The translations under genes and the position numbers were made by a program. This document shows positions 23,872 to 35,400 of a stretch of DNA of 64,000 nucleotides, in pieces. This DNA comes from Marsupella aquatica (lineage: Eukaryota > Marchantiophyta): NCBI GenBank assembly GCA_973895155.1, contig OZ316893.1:23250001-23314000 (forward strand), given 5' to 3'. The notes under the pieces were generated by a model. That model was not told the DNA's origin. It was given only the letters and a program-made list of their open reading frames with translations, and did no database searches. The stretch's first letter is position 1. Each line of letters opens with the position of its first letter.

Positions 23872-24008
23872 ATGGGAATAGCATTCAAAGAGACAATGCC
23901 CTGCCAAAACTCATTAAATATGCCTCTTTTTCCCCCACAACCCATTGGAAGAAGACCACCGTGTTTCCCCATCCAGGCATCACTTTTCAGGCCTGGTTCT
24001 TTTTCCTT
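23872..24008 (-). repeat. Dispersed repeat family R-B, copy 1 (minus orientation)
   Basis: The minus strand reads GGCCTGAAAAGTGATG, GGATGGGGAAACACG, GGGTTGTGGGGGAAAA and GAATAGC-like blocks that match 37045-37172 on the plus strand in the same order. The two copies form a long-range inverted pair about 13 kb apart. Confidence 0.65.
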
Positions 24009-24846
24009 ATTGCTTGTGCTCGAATGACCCAAATGCCAGTACCTAACTTTAAGTTCCTTTGGGGTTATTGAACCTACACACAATACACAGGTCTATGCCA
24101 GGAATATGCCAAGCCAGGGTCCACTTTATGCATGCGCGTGAAAACACTTTGCATGGCCATTGCGGCAAGAATGAACTGTGCATTAGCCGACCTTGGCATA
24201 GAGGTTTCCTAGAGATGGCAGTGCAAAAGTGCAAACTTGTGGCATCATTTCCAAGTGCCCCAAATATACGTAGCCAAGCACAATGTCCATAGTTGAAGGC
24301 AGACGACATCATATGCTGGCAGGGCATTGAATGAACATACGTAGCTTGGCATGGTGCAACAAAAAAACATGTAGGAAGGTGAAATGTGTTGTACAAGTCC
24401 AAGGTAAGTGACTACATTCATTTTGTACACAAATGTCTTGATGGGTTTAACTATTTTACACTACGTTGTGAGAAAGATTGAATAATTGGAAGGAAGACCC
24501 AATACAATGGAAGGAAGAGGGAATATGTAACTCAATGAGAACACTACCATGCGTAAATAAAAACTAAATTGAGAATTTGCAATGATAATAGTGTTGTGAG
24601 TAATGAAAACTGTGTAAATTGTGTGCACCAAAAATTGAATAGTAAATGACTATATGTTTAACAAGATGATTGTATATCTAAATCTTTGTGAATTGACCGT
24701 CAATGAGAATGACTAAATGAGAAACCCTGCCTAGTGTGTTCTAACGGAGAACAATAATTATGTGTACATATTGAGAGTGATTGTATATCAATGAATGACG
24801 AGAGTATATTGCATGCTTATACATTTTAGATTGACTAGATGTAAGT

Positions 24847-25189
24847 TGTTGAGCATAGACGACATTCGCAACGGCAAGCCCATGAACCATCCAACGTACA
24901 ATAGTCAACACAGAGAGATACGTGATTCACCTCCACATGAGGTATGTCCACGGGAACACACAAGAGCTTTACTGCACTCTAGGCCGACCGGCCATACCAA
25001 GCATTCACAGCACAAGTTCTCCTTATCTCTCAACTAGCTCCGTAACAATGAGCCTAAGTTCCACCAGGGTCTGGCATCAGCCTTGGCTATATGCACACCA
25101 GCACTACCGCTAACATTAGCTAAGTCCTAACCCAAGTTAGACTAATTGTGGTTAGCTCATGAGTCACAAGACTAGAGCAATATCTAACA
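24847..25189 (-). mobile_element. Solo LTR of a Copia relative with TAAGT target duplication
   Basis: On the minus strand it starts TGTTAGATATTGC and ends CGTCTATGCTCAACA, a proper TG...CA LTR. The final ~230 bp match the LTRs of the complete Copia element at 30483 (shared blocks GGCTCATTGTTA, TGTGTTCCCGTGGAC, GGATGGTTCATGGGCTTGCC) but are diverged and the first part is different. The five bases TAAGT stand directly on both sides (24842-24846 and 25190-25194). No internal sequence remains, so the element was lost by LTR-LTR recombination. Confidence 0.85.
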
Positions 25190-25374
25190 TAAGTGAAATC
25201 TAAGAATAAGTGTAATTACCTAACAGAAATGATGTGTTTCTTTGGATTGCATGTAGTAGTCCTTACACTTTTATTTTTCAATGCCAGATGTCTCATGGGA
25301 ATGCCTCAAATGTCATCAAATCAAGACATCACTATGGTGCACTACTATGTGACCAAATCTAGATTCCAACACCA

Positions 25375-28300
25375 GGGAAGTTTACTTCTGATGATTTGAC
25401 CTGGTTTTATAAAGAAGCTTGGATTCCAAAATCCAGGCTGAATGATTTCTCAAAGGTGAGGAATGTAGTGAGAAATTTAACAGTTGCCTGGAAATAAAAG
25501 AGACAACAATAAGAAACAAAGAACGTGGTTGGTTGACCATAAGGTATCCTTGTTGTTATGGACCCAAAGATGTCAGGGGAGACGTACTTGAGAATCTACC
25601 AGAAAATAGAGTTCTTCAAAATGGAGAGAAACCACTACGGCAGACTACAAAAACTGGAGCATCTTTTAGGAGAGGTTGTAGATTAAGTTTTTCAGTGAAT
25701 TTCAAGGAAATGGAATGGCCCAATGCTTGCTCGCTTAAATTTACAAAGTTCAAACATGTTGACAAAATAGGGAATTTTGATCATGGTTGGGAGGATGGTC
25801 TGCATGGGATGTAGGGGCTCACATTGCCCCCATAATATCCATTGATCTTTGTGAGAGCATTGAGAGGCTCTTGCAAACAGGAGTCATTGAACTGGGAGTT
25901 TTAAAGGCCCAACAGGAAGAGCAACGTGAGCATAGAAAGAATTGAGTTCAATGATGATAGAGCCAATGTAATTTGGACAAGGGACATGGGACTAGATTTG
26001 AAGGATTTGAAGGATCTGAAGAAAGTTATTAGCAATTGGAAAGTCACTAGGCAAGTGATGATGCTCTGGGATGCAAGTTGTGGGTGAAGGGGCTAATGGT
26101 TTTCAAGTGCTATTGTACCAAGAGAGGGATGAGAAGACACAAACACCATTTATGTTGGTGATTATGCTTCATGTTTTGACATATAGTAAAATTATACATA
26201 AATGTAGAGGGTGAAACTCAGAATAGTATGTTGAGTACAGCCACAAAAAAAGAGTAACCGTAAATACTCCCCTTCAAACTGCTAACTCACCAAACCTGAG
26301 GTTCAATTTACTAAATGGTCCTTTAGAAATACTTTTTTGGCTGGGAACGTGTGGTAGGGAGTCTCATCCTTGTGACGGGAGGCACTCCACAGGGCTGCTG
26401 AACTTAGACTCTACAGCCTAGCTCCCCCCTTCCCTGTGAAATGTAGATGTGGCGATGGAGCTTGCTTGTAGCTGATTGAGAACTCAGAGAAGTTGTCATC
26501 TCTTTAGAGAGATCTAGAGGCTTGAATCAAACTAATCCTAGCTCAATCAGTTTTCTTAGCCATCAATTTCTTGCAAGTACCGTAATGGATTTTGTGAATT
26601 CAAATAGTCCTCATCAATCCGACAAGGATCACAATGAATGTGATAGCTCCTTAGACAGGAGTGACTCTGGATCAGATAGCTCTGTACATAGGAATGATGA
26701 TGAGAATCTATTTAACAAAATTGAAGACAAATGGATGTTGAAGGTCTACCACCGCACACAACATAGAAGCTCTTCATCAATTGCAGAGGCCATCCCGTGC
26801 GGAATATCAATCTCTTTACTTACGCATTTCAATCTTGACTGTTATCTCTTGTTACTCCTGGCGTTATCTCTTTGGATCCTCCTCTATCGGTTGTTGAGCG
26901 TCAAACCTCTATGGTAGTGCACAAAGTTGTCCATGGCAGCAGGCACAAAGTGTCTTACAGCAGTCCCGAGAGCGGTCCATAGTGTAAAACGTGAGAAACT
27001 CTAGGTGACTTAGAATAAAGTCACTTTTGAAAACATTAGTGCACTTTCACTCGGTAAATGAACACGTAAAAGTCCATGTGGGGCTCAAACCTTAACTCAC
27101 CTGGAACCTGTGTCAAAATAGCGGGCGACTCACCAGCATTTTGACACTTTATAGAAAACTCTATTACTATTGAAAAGTTTCAGTGGTGATTCTAACCTTG
27201 GCTCTCTAATGTTATACAATATTCTTTGTACACTATGCTCTGATTTCATGAATTCCAACATGTTGGACTCTAATGGACACCCACAAAGAGCGAGATTTAT
27301 TGCAAGTTTTGACTGTGGTCAAGGTAGCTGTGAAAAGAACCAGACAAGATGACCTACATTGCATGGGCTCTGGCTTGTTTTATAATGGATTGTGTAGTTG
27401 AAGAGAAAAATGTGTTAAGGTAATTTGACCCCAACAGAGTAAAAATTCCAATAATTATTCAAAATATCTTGTCATTATATTATATCATCTTACTCCATGT
27501 GCTTTGGCAGTGAGGTTTGGCCAGGTGCTCCAATCACTTTATGTGTGTGGCATGTGAGGAGAGCATGAACTAAAAACATACTGAAAAAGGGAGAGATCCA
27601 CATTCCCATGCAAGAATGAATAAATAGCTTGGAGACCTCATGTACCACAAAAACAAAGGTAAACTCTGACCTTATTTGTCTTTTCTTTCACATAGAAGGC
27701 TCTGGCTTATTTTATTCAGTATATATTTTATTTAGTGTTTATTCAGGGTATACCCTCTCGAAGAGTCCCTCATGGCATCATGGGGAGATGAGCAACCACT
27801 ATTTGTGGAGTATTACAAAACTTCCAGGCATTGTAAGATCAGTAAGTGGGTGATAAATTTCAGGACCTTCAACCATGCCAACCAGAACACCAATGGGGCG
27901 ATTGAGAGATGGCATGGAACTCTGAAGCAGTACTACAAGTGCGAAGAGAAATCTACTAAGGTAGGGCGGAAGGTTGTTTGGCTAGTAGAACAATTGATTA
28001 ACCATCTTGAACACCATTATTGGTATATGTCTTGTATGAAGTGGCAAGGGCGGGTCAGAAATCGGAAAATTGAAGACATCATCTGGAAAGCCATCTTGAA
28101 GGCAAGGACTATTCCTGTAGATGATGTGAAGTATGAGGAAGGCAACAATGTTGCATTTGTATGCAACCAGAAAAAACCAGGAGAAGGATACCTTGAATGG
28201 CGATACGTGTGTGTGCACCTGTGGATCCAACATGCATGCAGGGAAACACTTGTAAGCATCTGGTGAATTTATATCTTACCTAGCCACAACTGTAATTTCA

Positions 28301-28955
28301 TATGAAATATGAAACTAATTATATTGACAATGTCTCATATTACTTGTGTTTCTCTATTGATGTACAGATAAAATTATTGCTTATGAGTGGCATGTGTGAC
28401 TCCAAGGTTCTTCAAACCTATCGAACTCACTATGGCACTATGGTGGGTGGGCTCACATTTGAGAGGGCACAGTGTGGCCAAAGCCTAATATGGAAGTGGC
28501 TAGCGTGACTTTGCCAATCAGACATCTAGCCAGCAATGATTCAGATGAGGGGAATGTAGATGAGCTTGTATTGGAGGATTGTGAGCAAGAAAAGGAGGAT
28601 CCAACTTTCAACTATGGGCATTATGAGAAAGTGTTAATTAAAGGAGATTTATGGTAAAGTTGAGAGCACTCCTCATTTGAATAGCATTGGCATGACTGGG
28701 TTGCTAAAATTACAGGATGAATTATTTTCACTTGGGGCTAGATATGACTCTGTACAAATTGGGCCAACTCCATTGTTGAAGATGCCAAATCCACCAGCAT
28801 TTGAAATTGAGGCTGACTGTAGCTTGAAAAGGAAGGAGCCTTTTGTGGACAAGATGTGCAAGAGGGGAAGACACTTACAAAATTCACAGAGAAGCTCAAC
28901 TTTGGCTGAGGCCCCAGTTCGTGCAGCTCCCTTTGTCAGAATTGTTACAACGTGA
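25375..28955 (+). pseudogene. Decayed SWIM-finger transposase-like gene
   Basis: A broken relative of the plant SWIM zinc-finger, transposase-like proteins. Pieces in order: an N-terminal part (DDLTWFYKEAWIPKSRLNDF, 25390-25460), a zinc-binding-like part at 25670-25800 (RRGCRLSFSVNF, KHVDKIGNFDHGW), a core start near 26080 (GFQVLLYQERDEKTQTPFML), a WHVRRA motif near 27540, then the best preserved segment at 27772-28266 with HANQNTNGAIERWHGTLKQ. Next to it, at about 28208-28255, the SWIM pattern C-x-C ... C-K-H can be read only by changing frame. Stops and shifts break all parts, and 26.2-27.5 kb may be an insertion or introns. Family assignment is from memory of the motif pattern; activity is excluded. 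Confidence 0.6.
27112..27149. repeat. 10-bp perfect inverted repeat
   Basis: GTGTCAAAAT and ATTTTGACAC separated by 18 bases, able to form a hairpin. It lies inside the possible insertion in the decayed transposase gene. Confidence 0.6.
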
Positions 28956-30482
28956 GAGCCGGATCATCAAAAACTTGACAAGGTAGCGTTGGCAAGTTTG
29001 GGTCTGAACCAGGAGCATGATTGGCATCTCACAACATCAATGGGGCGTTACAAGAAGCCTACAAACAGGTTAGCAGTCAAAAGACAAATGTTGATAGTGA
29101 GAATAGGGATCCTTGTGCAACATAGATAATGAAAACAATGTGAGACGACTTGTAAAGGTGAAACCAGTTAGGGAGAAAAAGGCCCTTGGCTATCAAATGA
29201 GCTCCCAAACCACCTGTTTAGAAAAGGCCCCTAGTCAGTAAGGTAGTAAAGTTGTAGAAGAGAAAACATCTTGTATAGTTGAAATGAGTCCTATTTGCCT
29301 AAGTGAGGTGACTGTCCTTCATGTATACCCTGGTATTTCTCTGGAAAGTCAGCTAAGGCAGTTCCAGGCCTCTTATGTAGAAGAAATAAAGGATTAAATA
29401 GAGATGTAAAAGGCATTGATACCGGCATGACTTCCATTTTGAAGAATACAATTTTTATGAAGTATTGTTATTCACTGTCGGATTGTCCAATTGAGTCCAT
29501 TTTGGGAGACTTTCATCAAATTTGTTGCTCTGGACTTTAACCAGTGCATTTAACTTGCTTTGAACTTAAGCTCCTTTTGTATACATTTGGCCAGTGTATT
29601 TCGAGTTCCTCATATATACCCAACATTTAAATAATTTGTTTAGAACATAAGAGTTGCCTTTGTGTCAACTTGTGCATTAAGTTTAGGGTACTCGGCTTTG
29701 CTTCTCCATGGCCGTGCATAATTTCCTTCCAAGTGCTTCTGAAAGTTACATTGGGGTCAATCCAAAGGTGTATCATCGCATGTATATTGTCGTGAAATTG
29801 ACATCTCTGAGATTGTCATTCTTCATTTGGAGTTTCAATGAAGCTAGTGCATTCGCTACTAGAAACTAGTACAATCTAAGGGCCAACAGTAATGCCCGTG
29901 GCGCTAGACATGCTATTGTATCATCGTTGTGTTCCCGAGCCCAATCTTCATGTTAACAAACATCCTCATTGACTATAATTTGCCTCCACCATGCTGCAAA
30001 CTATCTTCACCTTCCCCTCCTTAAATCTTCATTAAATCTCCTTAAATCTCAATCGACATTGAACATCCAACATAATCAACCTGTGGAAACTGAGTTCACA
30101 TGACAGTAGAACTATCAAAGCTTGAATACAAGATTGAATGCAAGATGGAGTCAATACACAACAAGTCCAAAAATTGTCACACTTTACTGAAATTTGATCC
30201 ATAAACTCCTTATGGACAAGTGACGATTGCATTTCAGCTTTGCCAATCAGACAATCAAAAAGATTTGAAGTTCCCATGACTATGTTGCAACTAAACTAAT
30301 CAAACATGGACATTGTCTAAGCTCTGAAGCAATTCCTAAAGCTTTGCCTTGATGTCACCAAGACCTGCTCTGTTCTCTGGAGCTGCAGGGGATGATGCCA
30401 ATGTCTGCCCCATCTGTTAGCAAATCAAAGCTCTGAAGGCGTCAACCTCCGGGATGGTGTGGCCCGCATGGTATGCCTCTAG
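28956..30482. other. AT-rich intergenic DNA, no gene supported
   Basis: Continues as non-coding sequence after the decayed transposase. Only short frames are present, including an 81-codon minus frame at 30032-30277 without recognisable features. It ends at the target site TCTAG of the Copia insertion. Confidence 0.5.
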
Positions 30483-30867
30483 TGTTGGGTATTTACTCTT
30501 ACGTCTAGGTTAGGTATGACGTGGTTGGTACAACAACGTGGGTTGGTACAACTATGTGGTTAGGTATAACTACGTGATTAGGTACAACTATGTGGTTAGG
30601 TACAACTAAGTTGCACACTATATCATAAGAGGCATGTGTGCTTGGAGAGGAAGGACCAAGGCTCATTGTTATGGAGCCACTTGAGAGATAGGGAGAGCTT
30701 ACACTGTGGAGACTCGGTATAGCCGACGGGCTTAGAGTTCAGTAAAGCTCTCTTGTGTGTTCCCGTGGACGTAGCCTCAAGGAGGTGAACCACGTATCTC
30801 TTGTGTCGACTATTGTGCGTTGGATGGTTCATGGGCTTGCCGTTGCGATCGTCGTCTATGCTCAACA
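30483..30867 (+). repeat. Copia 5' LTR
   Basis: 385 bp, TGTTGGGTATTTACTC ... TATGCTCAACA. It contains imperfect internal repeats of GGTTAGGTACAACTACGTG (five GGTNNGTA-CAACNA units at 30530-30612), a likely U3 enhancer array. Confidence 0.97.
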
Positions 30868-30869
30868 AT

Positions 30870-30881
30870 TGGTATCAGAGC
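30870..30881 (+). other. Primer-binding site (initiator tRNA-Met)
   Basis: TGGTATCAGAGC begins two bases after the 5' LTR and matches the 3' end of plant initiator methionine tRNA, the standard primer of plant Copia elements. Confidence 0.95.
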
Positions 30882-31381
30882 ATGCTTGGGAGGTGACGTG
30901 TGTTCGTGACGGGATTTCATTATGGTTTTTCCAGCGTTGAGTGTCGGTGGATTTCCCGGAGTTCCGTCGCATGGAACTTGGAGTTTATGGGCTCAACGGA
31001 TAGATCGGGGCAAGAGCTTTCTAACGGTGTGAAGAAATTGCTGAACGGAGCTCGTGGTGCAGAGAGATCTAAGTTTTCGTCGTTCTGGATTTTGTGAAGA
31101 AAGTTGGCAATCGACTCGGAGGGAGAAGCGTCAAGTGTTTTGACTCAACGGAGAGATTGAGGCAAGACGATTATTTTGAGTCCGGGATTGGCTCTTTGAT
31201 GCAAAGAGGAAGGCTAAGCAAAATCAATTACCTTGTTGGATTGGTGACGGCACCAAGTGCAATTGATCAACATTTGTTGTTGACAAGTATTGGACTCCTA
31301 GCTTTGTGGGCTACGCGGCGGTGTTGAGTTTCGAGTTTTTTGAGAAGTTGTGAAAAACAACAATTTTTGTGATTTTCTCAT

Positions 31382-32422
31382 ATGAGTGATTCGGAGGAAT
31401 TTTTCGAAGACGTGGAACTTGAAGCACGAGGATCACCGCGGCGGTTTCAGGGGCAGAGAGAGGAGCAGGAGGAAGAGCACGTGACACCGATACTATCACC
31501 GGTGCGGCGTGTGGTGGAGGAAGCAGTACTACTACCGGAGCTCACGGTAGTGCCAAAGAAGAAGATGGAGACTTTCAAGCTTGGGGGACCCAAGTATGAA
31601 GTGACAAAGTATGATGGGCGCTCTGACTACTTGCTATGGGAGAAGCAGGTGAAGGGAGTGCTCTATGCGTCAGGGATGGGCCAACTGCTGAGCACTCGTG
31701 AAGACGATGTTGATGAGAAACAATGGGACCGCATGCAGGAGCAGGGAGTGTGGTGTGTTACACTCTATCTCATGCCTCCCATCATCAAGCAGTTGGGTGC
31801 ACATAAGGATTGCATGTCCTTGTTTGCGGAATTGCAGAGCAAGTATCACCGCAAGGAGTTGTCGAACCGGCTCTACACTTCCTACAAACTCATGAGTTTC
31901 AGGATGAAGGAATCCGACACAAAGTTGCAAGACCATGTGGATGCTTTCAACGACATGGTCGTTGACTTGGAAAACCTTGGGGAGACTTTGAATGATGAGA
32001 CGAAGGCTCTACAACTTCTTAGTTCATTGCCTCCATCTTACCAGTCCCTATCACGAGTGTTGTTGCATCGTGATAGGGATACCATTTCATATAATGACGT
32101 GGTAAGTTCTCTGCTTAGTGATGATCTTCAGCAGAAGATGCACATCACATCACAGCCTTCATCATCTGGTGCTGCCCTCAATGTTAACCGTGGGAGGGGT
32201 ATGCAGCGACCAACTGGGGACCGTAGAACCCAGTTTAGATCTAAATCCAGATCTAAGTCCAAGGGTAAATCCCCTCAGAGGAGGCAGGTGACATGTTGGA
32301 AGTGCAACCAAGTTGGACACTTCAAGCGAGACTGTAAGGGAAAGGCAACGGAAACTTCATCGGCAAATGTGGCTAGGGCTGATGGAGAAGCTGATTTACT
32401 CAATGATGAATATGTTTTATGA
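31382..32422 (+). CDS. Copia gag
   Basis: 346 codons from ATG, about 500 bases after the primer site. The middle carries the plant Copia gag domain (YLLWEKQVKGVL near residue 82, KLQDHVDAFNDMVVDLENLG, LLSSLPPSYQSL). A basic stretch rich in RSKSKS precedes the zinc knuckle C-x2-C-x4-H-x4-C (CWKCNQVGHFKRDC) at residues 305-318, which binds the genomic RNA. The product forms the capsid of the virus-like particle. The frame ends in TGA at 32420-32422 and pol continues in the same frame, so the stop separates one ancestral reading frame. Confidence 0.93.
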   Translation: MSDSEEFFEDVELEARGSPRRFQGQREEQEEEHVTPILSPVRRVVEEAVLLPELTVVPKKKMETFKLGGPKYEVTKYDGRSDYLLWEKQVKGVLYASGMGQLLSTREDDVDEKQWDRMQEQGVWCVTLYLMPPIIKQLGAHKDCMSLFAELQSKYHRKELSNRLYTSYKLMSFRMKESDTKLQDHVDAFNDMVVDLENLGETLNDETKALQLLSSLPPSYQSLSRVLLHRDRDTISYNDVVSSLLSDDLQQKMHITSQPSSSGAALNVNRGRGMQRPTGDRRTQFRSKSRSKSKGKSPQRRQVTCWKCNQVGHFKRDCKGKATETSSANVARADGEADLLNDEYVL

Positions 32423-35400
32423 AGCCGGGGGTATGCCCTGTGCACGTCATCTAGGAGAGCAGATGATGTGTGGATTCTTGATTGTGCTTGCTCTTTTCAT
32501 ATTTGTTACATTCGTGAGTTTTTCAGTTCTTACTCTATTTCAAACGGTTCAGTTCTGATGGGAAATGATCACTCCTGTCAAATTGAGGGAATTGGGTCTG
32601 TGAAGATTCAAATGTTTGATGGCGCTGTGCGCACAGTGTCCGGAGTCAGGTATGTACCTGGCATGCGTAAGAATCTGATTTCACTCGGTGTGTTGGATTC
32701 AAATGGTCATCAATGGAGCGTTATTGATGGTGAACTTCAAGTCAGGTCGGGAGAGACAGTGATTTTGAAGGGAAGTAGGCAAAAGAATTTGTATGTGTTA
32801 CAGGGCAATACTGTATGTGGAGAGGCCAATGTAACCAAGTCTCACGAGGAGATGACTCAACTGTGGCATTCACGGCTAGGCCACATGAGTGAGAAGGGTT
32901 TGGCTATCTTACGGAAGAATGGACTCATTTCTGATTTGCAATCTTGTAAATTAGAGTTTTGTGAGCATTGCATTCTTGGAAAGCAGCATCGTCGTGCTTT
33001 TGGTGTTGGAACTCATCGTTCCAAAGCGGTTCTTGAGTACATACATAGTGACGTGTGGGGTCCATCCCCGACTCCCTCACACTCTGGAAAGTTGTACTAT
33101 GTATCATTTATTGATGATTACTCAAGATTTGTGTGGATTTATTTCATGACGCATAAGTCTGATGTCTTGTCCATTTTTAAGAAGTGGAAGGCCCAGGTGG
33201 AGAATCAGACTGGAAACACGATCAAGTGTTTAGATACAAGGGTGAAGAGTCTGAGGTCAGACAACGGCGGGGAGTACACTTCAATGGAATTTGAAGAGTA
33301 CTGTTCAGAACAGGGGATAACTCGCCATCTCATCATAGTTTATACTCCGCAGCAGAATGGTGTCGCTGAGAGGCTCAATCGGACACTGTTGGAGCGGTCA
33401 CGGAGTATGTTGAGCCAATCAGGTTTACCACAAGAATTTTGGGCAGAAGCTATCAATACCGCAGCTTATTTGGTAAATCTTTCTCCTTCTAGTGCTATCA
33501 ATTTCAAAACGCCATTTGAGATGCGCTATAAGCGGCAAGCAGACTATCATGGCTTGGTAGTTTTTGGAAGTGATGCATATGCTCTCACACCGAAGCAGAA
33601 TAGGACCAAGTTGGATCCTACCTCCAAGAAATGTGTTTTTCTTGGGTACCAGAGTGGTGTGAAAGCCTATAGGCTATGGGATCCTATTGCCTGTAAGCTC
33701 GTTGTCAGTAGGGATGTTTCCTTCAATGAATCCAGATTATTGAAGGAGGGGGAGAATACTCAGGTCTCCCGTACTGACAAAGGAAAATCTCCTATCCCGG
33801 ATCTCGTTGAGGGGGAGATTGGTTATGAGGTGCATGACCGGAGAGAAGGAGTTGCTCCAATTATGGAGCTGGTTCCTGTGCCAGAAGAACCAGAGGAGTT
33901 TGTTGATGCTGGTGAGCAGCAAGTAGATGTTGTTGAGCTTCAAATTGTACCAGCACACGCAGATCAACCGGAGTCATCGGCTAGAAGAACATCTGGTCGC
34001 ACTGTACGCGCTCCACCAAGGTATGGACAGTGGGTTGATTCATCTCAACTGCAAGAGGATGATTTTACAGCTGATGATGAGGGTGATGCGTTAATTTTGG
34101 AAGAAGGGGAACCTTCTTCATTTCATGAGGCAAGTGCTTCAAAGGAGAAGCAGAAGTGGACTGCAGCAATGCAAACGGAGATGCAGTCACTAAAGGACAA
34201 CAAAACTTGGGAGCTTGTTAAGCTGCCTAAGGGTCAGCAAGTGGTGGACAGCAAGTGGATTTACAAGTTAAAGGATAATTCCATAGGAGGTGGATCGAAG
34301 GTCTACAAGGCTAGATTGGTAGCAAAGGGATTCACACAAGAGAAAGGTGTGGATTACAATGAGGTCTTCTCACCAGTTGCTAAGTACTCTACAATACGAC
34401 TATTGTGTGTACTTGTTGTAATATTTGGTCTGCTGCTAGATCAGATGGATGTTGTCACAGCTTTCCTCTATGGCACATTGGAAGAGGTGATCTTCATGAG
34501 ACAACCGCTAGGTTTTGTGAAGAGAGGACAGGAGGAATTGGTTTGCAGATTGCTGAAATCCTTGTATGGGTTGAAGCAGTCACCAAGACAATGGAACAAG
34601 CGGTTTGACGATTGGATTCGGTCACAAGGTTTTCACAGAAGTGTATTTGACCCTTGTGTGTATTTGAAACCGGTAAAGAATGTTGTCTTTGGGTTCATTG
34701 TTTTAGTACTTTATGTGGATGATATGCTAATTGCAGCCAAGGATAGGTCTGAGATTGTTAAGCTCAAGGCACTGCTTAGTGTAGAGTTTAAGATGAAGGA
34801 CTTAGGGCCAGCTAAGAGGATTTTGGGTATGGAGATCACTAGGGACTTGGAGGCTGGCAAGCTATGGTTGACGCAGAGCAGTTATGCGAGGAAGGTAATT
34901 GCAAGGTTCAACATGGGGAATAGCAAGCCAATAAGTACCCCGTTGGCTCCACACTTCAAGTTATCATCAGCGTTCTGTCCTACGGATGACACAGAGAAGG
35001 GGTTGATGTCAAAGGTTCCGTATGACAAGGCAGTGTGGAGTCTCATGTATTTGATGACTTGCACTAGACCTGATCTTGCCATGGCTATGGGCAAGGTGAG
35101 CAGGTACATGTCGAATCCAGGGAAGGTACACTGGGAAGCAGTGAAGTGGATTATCAGGTACTTGAAGGGTACCGTGGATCATGGTCTTTTATTTGATGCG
35201 AATGCAAAGAATGCTAAATCATTGATTGGCTATGTTGATTCTGACTATGGACAAGATTTGGACCGAAGGAGATCAACAACAGGATACGTGTTCACACTTG
35301 GCGGTGGATGCATAAGTTGGAGGTCTACTTTGCAGAAGTGTATTGCTCAGTCTACTACAGAAACGGAGTATGTTGCAGCTGCGGAAGCAGCAAAGGAAGC

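Noticed and set aside
24847-25189. 80-codon frame matching the antisense of the Copia LTR
   Set aside because: It is non-coding LTR sequence; similarity of the two antisense peptides comes from LTR homology.
26522-26917. 131-codon frame with a hydrophobic C-terminal stretch
   Set aside because: Looks like a membrane protein fragment, but lies within the decayed transposase region and has no supporting homology.
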